Shown here piece by piece: positions 39,101-48,325 of a stretch of DNA of 64,000 bases (position 1 is the first letter of the stretch; the number at the start of each line of letters is the position of its first letter). The position numbers and the translations under genes are program-made. The notes under the pieces are model-generated. The model was not told the DNA's origin. It saw only the letters and a program-made list of their open reading frames with translations, and did not search any database. Source of the stretch: Acinetobacter lwoffii (GTDB lineage Bacteria > Pseudomonadota > Gammaproteobacteria > Pseudomonadales > Moraxellaceae); contig NZ_JALJVC010000001.1 in assembly GCF_022967985.1 (NCBI RefSeq), positions 235,109 through 299,108 on the forward strand. Reading direction: 5' to 3'.

Positions 39101-39200
39101 ATTTGGTGGTGTCATTTTTGGAACATTGCTGGTGCTGATTTTTATTCCATTTATGTATGTTTTAATTCGTCGACTCATCATCAAAAAATCGCGTGCTTAA
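36105..39200 (+). CDS. RND multidrug efflux pump inner-membrane subunit (HAE1, AcrB-like)
   Basis: A 1031-aa AcrB/MexB-type proton-driven transporter. It has TM1 at FAGVLAIVVMAIGLFAVMNL, the periplasmic porter domain, and the proton relay pair D408-D409 in IGLLVDDAIVVVENVERL. A second periplasmic half follows, then the conserved Lys in GLSCKNAILIVEFA (the AcrB K940 position). No periplasmic adaptor or outer-membrane channel gene is adjacent, so it must borrow partners or act alone. A second RND gene follows 172 bp downstream, after a terminator. Orphan RND genes such as abeD are known in Acinetobacter; I do not assign this one. Confidence 0.92.
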   Translation: MLSKFFIHRPIFAGVLAIVVMAIGLFAVMNLPVERYPDIAPPRITVAATYSGASAETVEESVTQVLEQQIKGIDHLLYFSSSSDSSGRSRVSISFENGTDPDTAQVQVQNAINGVLNRLPEDVQRQGVNVFKSLGDTHMVISLYDESGRSNNIELSDYLMTHLEQDISRIEGIGEVDVFGSQYAMRIWLNPAKLKQYNLMPSDVRAAIESQNTQVAAGAIGDLPAIDEQYLNAKVTSGSRLKTVEEFQNIIVKSDRAGSFIYLKDIARVEVGAENYQSYSTNNGYPSAGLGISLASGANAIATSNLIKAEIARISQQLPEGYKIAYPRDNTPFVQESIKEVVKTLIEAVILVIIVMFIFLQNWRATLIPTVTVPVVILGTMVVLYALGMSINTLTLFALVLAIGLLVDDAIVVVENVERLMHEKQLSAKDAALESMQEISGALIGITLVLTAVFIPMAFFGGSTGVIYRQFSITLVAAMSLSLMVALILTPALCALILKPNPKPAKWASWFNQKLDHLKHHYLNLSKLTIQRQAICLLLFAGLIGVFALFYRALPTSFLPSEDQGILSLQIKLQEGAPMKNTIQIGEEVRKYFLDQEQANVNLVMIRYGRNFSGTGQNLATGFVALKHWDERSGQNNTAQAIRERALKHFQSNRNAQINVSMPASVNGLGQTDGLDFWIRDINGNGRQYLEQQFEALEARAGNYTSFENLGKRSNPDKAELRVNIDQKQAMANGLTQSAINSTLSSAWGGSYINDFIDRGRIKRVIMQGDAEFRSKPEDLAQWHVRNDQNQMVPFSNFSQVGWSGGPEVVNRFMGYTALQMEADRAKDSSSGQAMQDVEALVAEQEGVDVVWSGLSFEEKQSNNQAIWLYLISIGFIFLCLAALYESWSIPTAVMSAIPLGIGGNIIFSYLAGFPNDIYFQIALLTTIGLSCKNAILIVEFASLAQQQGKSVVEAALEGASLRLRPILMTSLAFGAGILPLVFATGAGAVSRQEIGVSVFGGVIFGTLLVLIFIPFMYVLIRRLIIKKSRA

Positions 39201-39223
39201 AATAAAGGAAAACTCTAGAGCTG

Positions 39224-39254
39224 AAAAATCCCCGTTTATACGGGGATTTTTTTA
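39224..39254 (+). terminator. Terminator between the two RND genes
   Basis: AAAATCCCCG-TTTATA-CGGGGATTTT followed by TTT. Confidence 0.9.
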
Positions 39255-39372
39255 TCGCCAAAACTCGTCCAATGACTGGTTGCGTTTTCAGCATGGTGTG
39301 AAAATTGCTATAAAAATCATCTATTCATACAAGAATGTGTCGTGAGAATGCATCTGATGGGGATTTTTATTC

Positions 39373-42300
39373 ATGTTGTCACACTTTTTTATTTATCGAC
39401 CTAAATTTGCAGCCGTGATTGCCATTATCATGATGGTATTAGGAATTTTTGCACTGCAAAAAATTCCCATTGAGCATATGCCGAATATGGACGCACCTGC
39501 GTTAGGGGTTTCTGCGGGGTATCGTGGTGCATCTGCGGAAACCGTTGAGCAATCGGTCACGCAAATTTTAGAACAAGCGGTAAAAGGCATTGAAGGTTTG
39601 GAAAGCTTTCAGTCCAACAGTAGCGTGGGACGTGCAAATCTGACCCTGTCGTTTGAGCAAGGCGTGGATCTCGATCAGGCACTGTTGCAAGTGCAAAATG
39701 CGGTCAATGGTGTGCTAAGTCGATTGCCTGAAGAAACCCAGCAAAATGGAGTGGCTGTTTATAAACAAGGTTATGATCAATTTGCATTACTGAGTTTATA
39801 TGATGAATCAGGGAAGGCGACACCGACAGAGCTTGCTGACTATTTAATGGTGCATGTCGAACCGCGTTTTTCCCGTATTGAGGGAATGGGTGAGGTGGAG
39901 CTTTATGGCGCAGGCTATGCGATGCGCATTTGGCTCAATCCACATAAACTACGCCAATTTAATCTGATGCCGAGTGATATTCGCAATGCAGTCGAGGCAC
40001 AAAATGCACCACTTGTGTCAGGTTCTATTGGTGGATTACCGACAGCACAAGATCAATACATGAATGCCAAGGTCAGTGCAGGATCACGTTTAAGTAGCAT
40101 TGATGAATTTGAAAAAATTATTGTGAAAACAACAGATTCAGGTTCAGTACTGTACTTGAAAGATGTCGCACGTGTTGACTTAGGGGCAGAAAGTTATAAC
40201 CATTTAAATTATACCAACGGTCATTTATCCGCTGCATTATCGATTCAATTGGCGCCACGGAGTAATGCGATTGCGGTTTCAGAGCAGATGCAAACGGTAT
40301 TGAAAAATGCCCAAGCCAATTTGCCTGCACATTATCAATTACGTATGACCATGGACAAAACCCCATTTATTACCAGTTCAATTGAACAAGTCGCGAAAAC
40401 TCTGGTTGAAGCGATGGTACTGGTAGTCTTGGTGATGTTTATCTTCCTGCAAAACTGGCGCGCCACTATTATTCCTGCAGTCACGATTCCGATTGTAGTT
40501 TTAGCCACATTTGCGGTGCTGTATGTATTAGGAATGAGCTTAAACAGTTTTACCTTGTTTGCCCTGATTTTGGCGATTGGCCTGCTGGTCGATGATGCCA
40601 TTGTGGTCGTGGAAAACATTGAACGTTTGATGCATGAAGAACATTTGGATGCTCAGGCTGCAGCTTTAAAGTCAATGAAGGAAATTAGCGGTGCATTGAT
40701 CGGGATTACGTTGGTCTTAACGGCTGTATTTATTCCCATGGCATTTTTTGGCAGTATGACAGGGGTCATCTATTGTCAGTTTTCCATCACGTTGGTCGTG
40801 GCAATGCTACTTTCTTTATTGGTAGCACTTATCATCACCCCTACATTTGCAGCGCAACTGCTAAAGCGTCAACCACATCAACCAAAATGGGCAAAGCGTT
40901 TTAATCGTGGCATGGATAAGCTCACCATGCATTACCAAAAGCTTTCTGCACGTAGCATGCAGTTTAAAATGACGATGTTGGCTGTATTTAGTATATGTGT
41001 TTTAGGCTTTGGCTGGCTTTATAAAACCTTGCCCGAAGGCTTGATGCCAACGGAAGATATGGGCTTTGTCATGGGTCAAATTGTGATGCCGGGTAATGCA
41101 CCACGTTCTGAGATAGAAAAAGTCGGGCGTGAAGTCCAAGACTATTTAATGCAGCATGAATCTGAGCGCATCCAGAGCATTGGGATTTGGTATAGTGGAA
41201 ACAATGTTGGAGTTGGGCCTTATCGTGGTCAGCTTTTTGTCGTATTAAAGGACTGGGCAGCGCGTAAAAATCCTGAAGATACCGTCTTTGCCATTGTAGA
41301 TCGTGCACAAAAGCACTTTGCCAATCATGCCAATGCCCAGATTTTCTTTATGGCGCCTTCTATGTCAAGTAATGGACGTGTGGTCGACTTCTGGTTACAA
41401 GATCTAGATTCACGGGGCAGCGAGTTTTTACAGCAATCCTTCTCTGAGATTGAAACCCGTGCCAAAGCAAAATCATCGATTGAATATTTACAACTTGATG
41501 TACCCAAAGAAAGTGCCGAGCTGAATATTAAACTGGATGTAGAACGTTTACTCAAATATGCCGTACCTCAGCAAAGTTTTAATAGTACGTTGGCTGCGGC
41601 TTGGAGTGGTACTTATATCAACGACTTTATTGATCGTGGGCAAATCAAACGGGTCATCATGCAAGGCGAAGCGGAGTTCCGTTCTAAACCTGAAGATTTG
41701 GCACATTGGCATGTCCGTAATAGCAAAGGCGAAATGTTATCGTTTAATCAATTCACTACGCTGAATTGGCAAGGTGGACCGAATAGTATCAACCGTTATA
41801 TGGGCTATAACGCCGTGCCTGTATATGCAGGTATTCCCAAAGATCAATTTTCGAGTCAAACCATGCAAGATGTCGAAGCTTTAGTCGATGAACAAGACGG
41901 AGTAAATTTGGCCTGGAGTGGAGCCGCCTTAGAAGAAAAACGTAGCAGTGGGCAAGCTATTTTCTTGTATCTAATTTCGATTGCCTTTATTTTCTTATGT
42001 TTAACGGCACTCTATGAAAGCTGGACGATTCCTGCTGTGGTGTTGACCGCGATTCCTCTGGGCGTGGGAGGAAGTATTCTGTTCTGTGTCTGGTTTGGTT
42101 TTGCGAACGATATTTACTTTCATATCGCCTTGCTGACGACTATCGGTCTGTCCTGTAAAAATGCAATTTTGATTGTAGAGTTTGCTGCACAAGCAGAGCG
42201 GACAGGTCATACTCCGGTTCAGGCCGCGATAATGGCTGCGGGCTTACGCTTGCGTCCTATTGTCATGACTTCCATTGCATTTGCAGCGGGCGTACTGCCT

Positions 42301-42501
42301 TTGATGTTTGCCACCGGTGTCAGTGCAATCAGCCGGCAGGAGATTGGCAGTAGTGTTTTTGGTGGGGTGCTATTTGCCACTGTACTGGTACTGCTGTTTA
42401 TTCCCTTTATGTATGTATTGATCCGTGGTCTGATGGTTAAAAAAACGGTTTCTAAATCAGTGGTGATAGAGCATCCATCTTTAGAAAGTGAACAAGCCTG
42501 A
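39373..42501 (+). CDS. Second RND efflux pump inner-membrane subunit (paralogue)
   Basis: A 1042-aa RND transporter clearly related to its upstream neighbour. Shared blocks include SGASAETVE/RGASAETVE-type N-terminal sequence, QVQNA(I/V)NGVL(N/S)RLPE, IGLLVDDAIVVVEN(V/I)ERLMHE and YINDFIDRG(R/Q)IKRVIMQG. The proton relay Asp pair and the GLSCKNAILIVEF Lys are intact, so it should be active. Like the first, it lacks an adaptor gene. A separate terminator on each side implies independent expression. The pair looks like an old tandem duplication with divergence. Substrates are unknown. Confidence 0.92.
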   Translation: MLSHFFIYRPKFAAVIAIIMMVLGIFALQKIPIEHMPNMDAPALGVSAGYRGASAETVEQSVTQILEQAVKGIEGLESFQSNSSVGRANLTLSFEQGVDLDQALLQVQNAVNGVLSRLPEETQQNGVAVYKQGYDQFALLSLYDESGKATPTELADYLMVHVEPRFSRIEGMGEVELYGAGYAMRIWLNPHKLRQFNLMPSDIRNAVEAQNAPLVSGSIGGLPTAQDQYMNAKVSAGSRLSSIDEFEKIIVKTTDSGSVLYLKDVARVDLGAESYNHLNYTNGHLSAALSIQLAPRSNAIAVSEQMQTVLKNAQANLPAHYQLRMTMDKTPFITSSIEQVAKTLVEAMVLVVLVMFIFLQNWRATIIPAVTIPIVVLATFAVLYVLGMSLNSFTLFALILAIGLLVDDAIVVVENIERLMHEEHLDAQAAALKSMKEISGALIGITLVLTAVFIPMAFFGSMTGVIYCQFSITLVVAMLLSLLVALIITPTFAAQLLKRQPHQPKWAKRFNRGMDKLTMHYQKLSARSMQFKMTMLAVFSICVLGFGWLYKTLPEGLMPTEDMGFVMGQIVMPGNAPRSEIEKVGREVQDYLMQHESERIQSIGIWYSGNNVGVGPYRGQLFVVLKDWAARKNPEDTVFAIVDRAQKHFANHANAQIFFMAPSMSSNGRVVDFWLQDLDSRGSEFLQQSFSEIETRAKAKSSIEYLQLDVPKESAELNIKLDVERLLKYAVPQQSFNSTLAAAWSGTYINDFIDRGQIKRVIMQGEAEFRSKPEDLAHWHVRNSKGEMLSFNQFTTLNWQGGPNSINRYMGYNAVPVYAGIPKDQFSSQTMQDVEALVDEQDGVNLAWSGAALEEKRSSGQAIFLYLISIAFIFLCLTALYESWTIPAVVLTAIPLGVGGSILFCVWFGFANDIYFHIALLTTIGLSCKNAILIVEFAAQAERTGHTPVQAAIMAAGLRLRPIVMTSIAFAAGVLPLMFATGVSAISRQEIGSSVFGGVLFATVLVLLFIPFMYVLIRGLMVKKTVSKSVVIEHPSLESEQA

Positions 42502-42519
42502 CTCAGGCAGGCTTTTTTC
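42494..42519 (+). terminator. Terminator overlapping the end of the second RND gene
   Basis: AAGCCTG-ACTCAGG-CAGGCTT followed by TTTT. The left arm is inside the last codons. Confidence 0.85.
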
Positions 42520-42634
42520 TGGCTAAATATCGAGGAATTGATTTATACAAAAAATATCGTCATATTGCAGCATGATCATTAAAATTATTCACATGAAAAA
42601 TTAGGATACAGGGATCAGGACAAACATCTCTTGA

Positions 42635-44002
42635 ATGCCAGACTTTTATAATGAGCTGCTTATGCCGACAATTTCAGAGAAAATCCAGCATATCCAACAA
42701 CAATTACATTCTGAAAATCACGACATCGCTGTAGGCTTACTCAGTCAGCTGAATGTCGCCGATCAGGCGCGCATTTTAAGTCGTTTAGATGCTCGGCAAC
42801 AGGCCCAAATTTTAAGGCAACTGAATGAATCAAGCTTGGTCTATGCCTTTATGCCCCTAGGGCAGCAGTTAAACGTGACAAAGTACTTATCCATTTCAGA
42901 ACTTGTTCCCATTCTGGACGCAATGCCCTCTGATGATTTTGTCGATATTTATAAGCAGTTTTCGCCGCCGCTACAGCTGCAATTGATGAGCGCATTATCT
43001 GAAGAATCCCAGCAGACACTCAAAGATCTGGCCATCTATCCGGAAGGTACAGCGGGTGCCATGATGAGCTCAAGTTTTGTGACGCTCTCACCCGATTTAA
43101 CCATGGATGAAGCGATACAGGCTTTACGTGTGGTGGCCGCCGGGCAGGAAACCCTGTATTTGATTTATATTGTCGATGCAGAAGAACGGCTGATCGGTGT
43201 GATTTCCTTAAGGCAGATCATACAGGCCTTACCTGAGCTGAGCATTGCCGAGGTGATGCAACGTGACGTCATTTCTGCTCAGGTAACAGATGATCAGGAA
43301 ATTGTAGCTCGAGCCTTGGCCTATTATGATTTTATTGCTCTGCCTGTAGTTGATGCACAGCAAAAACTCTTAGGAATTGTTACTTATGACGATGCTATGG
43401 ACATTGTCGAAGCCGAAACCACTGAAGATATTTTAAAGTCGGGTGCAGTGACACCGTTGACTGAATTGAGCCTTAAAACTGCCCCGATTTTGACCCTGTA
43501 TCAGAAGCGGGTCTTTTGGCTGGTCATTCTGGTTTTTGGCAGTCTGCTCTCGGGAATCGGCATTGCACACTTTGAAGAGATCATTGCCGCACATATCGTG
43601 TTGGTATTTTTCTTACCGCTTTTGGTGGGTAGTGGCGGGAATGCCGGTTCGCAATCAGCCACCTTGATGGTGCGTGCCTTGGCCACAGGCGATGTCGAAT
43701 TTAAGGATTGGTTTAATTTGCTCAGTCGCGAATCTTTGGTGGCGCTGTGCTTAGGCGGCACTATGGCGATTGCGGTATCCATTCTGGGTTATATTCGGGG
43801 AGATATTATGGTAGCTGTGGTGCTGGCCATCAGTATGCTCGGGATTGTGTTGACGGGCTGCCTGATCGGCATGAGTCTGCCTTTTATTTTAAATAAACTC
43901 AAACTTGATCCTGCCAGTGCTTCGGCGCCGTTAGTGACTTCTATCTGCGATGCTACCGGTGTGATTCTGTATTTATTCGTTGCTTCCAAATTATTGTTTT
44001 AA
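42635..44002 (+). CDS. mgtE: Magnesium transporter MgtE
   Basis: MgtE is a Mg2+ channel of the inner membrane. The 455-aa protein has the MgtE_N helical domain (about 25-130), a CBS pair that senses cytosolic Mg2+ (about 140-265, with YPEGTAGAMMSS just before it), and a five-helix pore. The pore contains LLVGSGGNAGSQSATLMVRAL, which matches the family selectivity region. The chain starts at ATG 42635 with no clear ribosome site; an internal ATG at 42662 has GAG eight bases upstream and could be used. No M-box type leader is visible. Confidence 0.94.
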   Translation: MPDFYNELLMPTISEKIQHIQQQLHSENHDIAVGLLSQLNVADQARILSRLDARQQAQILRQLNESSLVYAFMPLGQQLNVTKYLSISELVPILDAMPSDDFVDIYKQFSPPLQLQLMSALSEESQQTLKDLAIYPEGTAGAMMSSSFVTLSPDLTMDEAIQALRVVAAGQETLYLIYIVDAEERLIGVISLRQIIQALPELSIAEVMQRDVISAQVTDDQEIVARALAYYDFIALPVVDAQQKLLGIVTYDDAMDIVEAETTEDILKSGAVTPLTELSLKTAPILTLYQKRVFWLVILVFGSLLSGIGIAHFEEIIAAHIVLVFFLPLLVGSGGNAGSQSATLMVRALATGDVEFKDWFNLLSRESLVALCLGGTMAIAVSILGYIRGDIMVAVVLAISMLGIVLTGCLIGMSLPFILNKLKLDPASASAPLVTSICDATGVILYLFVASKLLF

Positions 44003-44076
44003 TTCACAGATTGATACATCAGCCTAGAAAAAATACTTTATGCTCAAGAAAATCAGCATTATTTCTGGAATAACTT

Positions 44077-44658
44077 ATGCCTGAGTCTGGACAAAAACCA
44101 AAATTAAGCCAACAAGAGGTGATACGTCTGGAACGTGATCTGGCCAAGTTTGCCAATATGATGGACTCCGTGGTGCGTATTCCGTTTACCAAGCAAGGGG
44201 TGGGGGCAGACGCAGCTTTGAGTACGATTCCGGTTGCTGGAGATATTGCCGGTTTTGTATTGACCTGTTATGCCATTCATAAGGCCAAACAGATCGGGGT
44301 TCCGAGTGCCAAACTCAATCCGGTGATGAAAATGGCGGCGATCGATGCGGTAGTAGGATTTATTCCGGTGGCAGGCACGGTCTTTGATATTTTTATTCGG
44401 CCCAGTCGCAAAGCGCTCGATGTCGTGCACCTGCATATTCGCGAGGAATATCAGATTAATAGCGATCGACATGTGGTGCATCCATTTTTGCATGAAAGTC
44501 TGGAACGCAAGCAACAGCAATCTGGATTCTGGCGCAATCCTGTGGTGGCCTGGATCTGGATTCATATTCCGGATATTTTAGGCACTTTATTCCTGATTTT
44601 ATTTATCTTCGCGATCGGGTGGGGTGCTATGGCGCTGTATCAATGGTTCAGCCAATGA
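44077..44658 (+). CDS. DUF4112 membrane protein
   Basis: A 193-aa protein with a DUF4112-like domain. The typical repeated blocks are DSVVRIPFTKQGVGADAALS, TIPVAGDIAGFVLTCYAIHKA and AVVGFIPVAGTVFDIFIRPS. A C-terminal membrane helix (DILGTLFLILFIFAIGWGAM) is near residue 175. Function is unknown. It lies 74 bp downstream of mgtE on the same strand without a terminator between, so it may be co-transcribed with it. Confidence 0.88.
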   Translation: MPESGQKPKLSQQEVIRLERDLAKFANMMDSVVRIPFTKQGVGADAALSTIPVAGDIAGFVLTCYAIHKAKQIGVPSAKLNPVMKMAAIDAVVGFIPVAGTVFDIFIRPSRKALDVVHLHIREEYQINSDRHVVHPFLHESLERKQQQSGFWRNPVVAWIWIHIPDILGTLFLILFIFAIGWGAMALYQWFSQ

Positions 44659-44690
44659 TAGGCTAGCTAAAAAATAATTAAATCCAATAA

Positions 44691-44716
44691 AAAAGCCTGC
44701 AATTGCAGGCTTTTCT
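44691..44716. terminator. Terminator between DUF4112 gene and htpX
   Basis: AAAAGCCTGC-AATT-GCAGGCTTTT; it can serve both convergent genes. Confidence 0.88.
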
Positions 44717-44738
44717 TGAATCAAAACTCAAGTTTTAC

Positions 44739-45644
44739 TTAAGCACAATCAAGTTGTTGCAATGCAGCGACACGCTGTTCGATGCTTGGATGCGTCTGGA
44801 ACAATGCAGCAAGGCTAAAGCCTTCTTCTTTACCCGCAGAAATCGCAAATGCTTTCATTTCTTTCGGCATGGCATCTGGCATTTCAGATTCTGCCTGTAA
44901 GCGCAGTAATGCTGAAATCATGGCTTGTTTACCTGCCAAACGTGCGCCTGCTTCATCAGCACGGTATTCACGATGACGAGAGAACCACATCACAATCGAC
45001 GACGCCAAGATACCGAACACGATATCCAGTACAATAGTAATCACGAAATAGGCAATACCCGGTGCTTCACCTTCTTCACGACCAAAGACATTGCGGTCAA
45101 TAAAATCACCCGCGACACGTGCGAAGAACATCACGAAGGCGTTTACTACGCCTTGGATCAGTGCCAGAGTGACCATGTCACCATTGGCAACGTGACCGAT
45201 TTCATGCGCCAATACAGCACGAAGTTCGTCTTTGTTCATACGCTCAAGCAAGCCGGTTGATACCGCAACGAGAGCATCGTTTTTGTTCCAGCCAGTGGCA
45301 AAGGCATTCGACTGGTAAGAAGGAAAAATACCCACTTCCGGCATTTTAATGCCCGCACGCTGAGAAAGTTGTGCAACTTCTTGGAGCAACCAGGCTTCAG
45401 CTTGGTTACGAGGTGCATTCGGGTCAATCAGTTCAGTACCCGTGGTCTTTTTCGCCATCCATTTAGACATGAACAGGGAAATCATTGAGCCGACCATACC
45501 GAACACAAAACAGATGACCAACAGGTTGCCTAGATTCAAGCCACCTGCGCCATGGTAACTACCGACACCGAAGAGTGACAAGATAATGCCAGCTACAACC
45601 AGTACCGCGAGGTTGGTTAGCAAGAACAAACCAATCCGCATCAT
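44739..45644 (-). CDS. htpX: Membrane protease HtpX
   Basis: HtpX is a zinc metalloprotease of the inner membrane that helps FtsH in membrane-protein quality control. The 301-aa product has two N-terminal helices ([20 protein letters not shown] and [19 protein letters not shown]), the catalytic motif [14 protein letters not shown], two further hydrophobic segments, and the zinc ligand Glu in [11 protein letters not shown]. Start ATG 45644 has AGAGGA upstream. Length matches the family. Confidence 0.96.
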   Translation of the reverse strand: MMRIGLFLLTNLAVLVVAGIILSLFGVGSYHGAGGLNLGNLLVICFVFGMVGSMISLFMSKWMAKKTTGTELIDPNAPRNQAEAWLLQEVAQLSQRAGIKMPEVGIFPSYQSNAFATGWNKNDALVAVSTGLLERMNKDELRAVLAHEIGHVANGDMVTLALIQGVVNAFVMFFARVAGDFIDRNVFGREEGEAPGIAYFVITIVLDIVFGILASSIVMWFSRHREYRADEAGARLAGKQAMISALLRLQAESEMPDAMPKEMKAFAISAGKEEGFSLAALFQTHPSIEQRVAALQQLDCA

Positions 45645-45820
45645 TGAGAAATCCTCTTATTACAGAAAAATAATCTGATTATTAAATGTAAATCATTGAA
45701 TTCAATATGCGGTGAAATCGAGAAGAATTCAAGGAAAAAATAGCATTTAGCTACAAAAAACACAGGATATTTTTTGTACAAACTGAAACATAGGTCTTTA
45801 AAAACAAAGCTGTTTAGGAA

Positions 45821-46693
45821 TTATTCACTCAAATATATTTTTGCAGATGCTGACGCATTCGCGGTGGCATAAGAGCCTGCCGGTGCATCGGTGAAACTGC
45901 CATCCGCTTGAGCAATGATCTGACGCTGATACTTAGCAGCCTGAATATTGGAAGCTGTGGTGGTTTCAGTCGAATAATTGTCAGAACTGGCAATCACACG
46001 ACCATTATCAGAAGATGCTGTATAGGCAGCACTAGCATTGCCAATTCCTTGGGCATATAAGTTCTGATAACGGCTGCTGACACGACGGACATAGTCCTGA
46101 GTTTCACGAAACGGTGGCACGCCCTTATATTTGGCAACATTACCTTCACCGGCATTATAGCCTGCCAGTGCCAAAGTGGTATTGCCATTAAAGCGTTTCA
46201 ATAACCAGGCCAGATATTTGGCGCCTGCCATAATATTCTGCTGCGGGTCATAAGCATTGCTGACATTAAACCGACGGGCAGTCGCCGGCATGAGTTGCAT
46301 TAAGCCCTGTGCACCGACTGGAGAGCGTGCCTGTACATTAAAACCGGATTCGGTATGCATCACGGCTTTAATCAAGCCTTCAGACACGCCATAGGTTTGT
46401 GCTGCCTGACGAATAATCGAGTCATAGGCATTTTTATTTCTACTATAGCTAGGCAATACAGAAGCTTCACTCGAGCCCCAGTTGCTATAACTGTGAATAT
46501 TGCTGTCTGGATAATAGGTTTTCTTTTCTACCTGTAGATGATTATAGCGGCTTTTCTTATTGGTCAATAAAGTACTGCCATTACTGTCACGTAATTGATA
46601 GATCGTTTGACCGGCATAAGCAAAATGACAACAGCTTGCCAATAGCAAACCACTGATCCCATAACGCCCCAAAACATACACATTTATTTTCAT
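45821..46693 (-). CDS. Lytic transglycosylase with N-terminal DUF4124-like region
   Basis: A 290-aa exported enzyme that cleaves peptidoglycan glycan strands. A signal peptide (about 1-27, GISGLLLASCCHFAYAG) is followed by a DUF4124-like stretch (QTIYQLRDSNGSTLLTNKKS). The SLT domain (about 90-200) has the catalytic Glu in VMHTESGFNVQARSPVGAQG, then GLMQLMPATA and LALAGYNAGEGNV. The Ala/Ser-rich tail looks disordered. It faces away from ttcA across the unusual repeat-rich gap at 46694-47192. Confidence 0.9.
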   Translation of the reverse strand: MKINVYVLGRYGISGLLLASCCHFAYAGQTIYQLRDSNGSTLLTNKKSRYNHLQVEKKTYYPDSNIHSYSNWGSSEASVLPSYSRNKNAYDSIIRQAAQTYGVSEGLIKAVMHTESGFNVQARSPVGAQGLMQLMPATARRFNVSNAYDPQQNIMAGAKYLAWLLKRFNGNTTLALAGYNAGEGNVAKYKGVPPFRETQDYVRRVSSRYQNLYAQGIGNASAAYTASSDNGRVIASSDNYSTETTTASNIQAAKYQRQIIAQADGSFTDAPAGSYATANASASAKIYLSE

Positions 46694-46862
46694 TGTTTAT
46701 ATTAAGTAAACACAAGCGAGAAAAATTCAATAAAGAGTTTAACAAAAAATTACGGAATGAAAAGACTTGTGCGCTGCATTTATAAACGAGTTTGTAAATG
46801 CAAGTCATTTTTTACATTTTAGCAGTAGAAAAAAAAATATGATTTAATTTAAAACCTTAGGC

Positions 46863-47029
46863 TTGACAGGGTTAACTAATTGATTTTTATAAATAATTAA
46901 ATTGATCAAAAAATGATCAATTTAAAGAAAAGCCTTATCTTTTGAGCCGGACAAGTTGTCAAGTCTGTTTCAATCCACAAAGTTATCCACAGCTTTTGTG
47001 GACAACTGTGGAAAAGTCCAAAAGATAAG
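46863..47029. other. DnaA-box cluster inside nested inverted repeats
   Basis: The 499-bp gap between the transglycosylase and ttcA holds a striking structure. A perfect DnaA box TTATCCACA lies at 46983-46991. Near-consensus boxes on the opposite strand are TGTGGACAA (46997-47005) and TGTGGAAAA (47007-47015), and CAATCCACA lies at 46971-46979. These form the arms of a 15-bp hairpin (46974-46991 / 46997-47012). An 11-bp perfect inverted repeat CTTATCTTTTG / CAAAAGATAAG (46934-46944 / 47019-47029) encloses it. A perfect 12-bp AT-rich repeat with two GATC sites lies at 46897-46925. A TTGACA with a TATAAA 19 bp later (46863-46893) may be a promoter. No dnaA gene is here, so it is not the usual oriC context. 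Confidence 0.6.
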
Positions 47030-47192
47030 CATCTTGACTAAAAAATGAACGCAATCGTTCAATATATCAATCTAAATAAAACATAAAAATGAAACTAATA
47101 AGACATTTTCATGAAAATAAATTCTTTTGATGCGATAGCGGTCTGAATCGGCTAAAATTGCGCGGTATTTTTTTTATGGGTTAATCTCGTCT

Positions 47193-48119
47193 ATGTACTC
47201 GCCAGTTGAGTCCGAACAAGGATTTAATTTCAAACCTGAACTGCCAACAAGCTCAGCCTACTACCGTTTGTTGAAGAAGCTTCGCCGCCAGGTCGGACAT
47301 GCCATTCGTGACTTCAAGATGATTGAAGAAGGCGATAAGGTCATGGTGTGTATTTCTGGTGGTAAAGACAGTTATACCCTGTTGGATATCCTGCTACAGT
47401 TCAAGCGCATCGCACCGATCAATTTCGATGTAGTGGCTGTGAATCTGGATCAGAAACAGCCAGGCTTCCCTGAAGATGTTCTACCGCGTTATTTAGAAGA
47501 AAATAATATTCCGTATTACATTCTGGAAAAAGACACCTACAGCATTACCAAAAAACTGACGCCAGAAGGCAAAACCTATTGTGCAGTCTGTTCGCGTTTG
47601 CGTCGTGGTTCTTTATACGGTTTTGCGCAGGAAATTGGCGCGACCAAAGTTGCTTTAGGCCATCATCGTGATGATATCTTGGCGACTTTCTTCCTGAACC
47701 TGTTCCATGGCGGCAGCTTGAAAGCTATGCCACCAAAACTGTTGTCTTCAGACAAAAAGAACATTCTGATTCGCCCACTGGCCTATGTGGAAGAAAAAGA
47801 CATCATCAAATATGCAGAAATGCGTCAATTTCCAATTATTCCATGTAATTTATGTGGCTCTCAGGACAACCTGCAGCGCGCAATTATCAATGACATGTTA
47901 CGTGATTGGGATAAAGCACATCCAAAACGTCTGCACAGCATTTTTGGTGCATTGCAAAATGTTTCGCCATCGCAGCTGGTCGATCGTGAATTATTTGATT
48001 TTGAAGTGCTGGACAGCCAGCGTGAATTCGACTTCAAAGGCGGTGATTCAACTGAAGAAGCTGTGGAAGGCGAGAACCGTCGGATCAATATGGTCAATCT
48101 GGGCTTTGCTGCAGACTAA
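47193..48119 (+). CDS. ttcA: tRNA 2-thiocytidine(32) synthetase TtcA
   Basis: TtcA puts sulfur on cytidine 32 of certain tRNAs, using ATP and a [4Fe-4S] cluster. The 308-aa product has the PP-loop [14 protein letters not shown] and the two CxxC pairs [14 protein letters not shown] and [13 protein letters not shown] that hold the cluster. [19 protein letters not shown] is also typical. Start ATG 47193 is close to a long AT-rich leader. It ends before a weak hairpin at 48133-48158. Confidence 0.96.
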   Translation: MYSPVESEQGFNFKPELPTSSAYYRLLKKLRRQVGHAIRDFKMIEEGDKVMVCISGGKDSYTLLDILLQFKRIAPINFDVVAVNLDQKQPGFPEDVLPRYLEENNIPYYILEKDTYSITKKLTPEGKTYCAVCSRLRRGSLYGFAQEIGATKVALGHHRDDILATFFLNLFHGGSLKAMPPKLLSSDKKNILIRPLAYVEEKDIIKYAEMRQFPIIPCNLCGSQDNLQRAIINDMLRDWDKAHPKRLHSIFGALQNVSPSQLVDRELFDFEVLDSQREFDFKGGDSTEEAVEGENRRINMVNLGFAAD

Positions 48120-48132
48120 TTTTAGAACGTGT

Positions 48133-48158
48133 AGACATCAGCCTGCGGGTTGATGTCT
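48133..48158 (+). terminator. Hairpin after ttcA
   Basis: AGACATCA / TGATGTCT with inner GCC/GGT pairing. It is not followed by a T-run, so it is only a possible terminator. Confidence 0.4.
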
Positions 48159-48325
48159 GCTTATAAACATAAATAAAAATAGAACTACAAAAATTGAACG
48201 GCGCGTACAAAATTCGTTAGCCTTTGCGCTAATGATCATGATATAACAAAGCACAAGCATAATAGCTTCAACATGATGTCGTCTGGATAGTCGACACAAA
48301 TGAACAAATAATTTGAGGAAAGATC

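Noticed and set aside
42502..42634. Mg2+-sensing leader before mgtE
   Set aside because: Only 133 bp with no extended structure like the known M-box.
46863..47029. Calling the DnaA-box region the chromosome origin
   Set aside because: dnaA, dnaN, rpmH or gidA are not near, and skew cannot be judged from one window. I report only an origin-like element.
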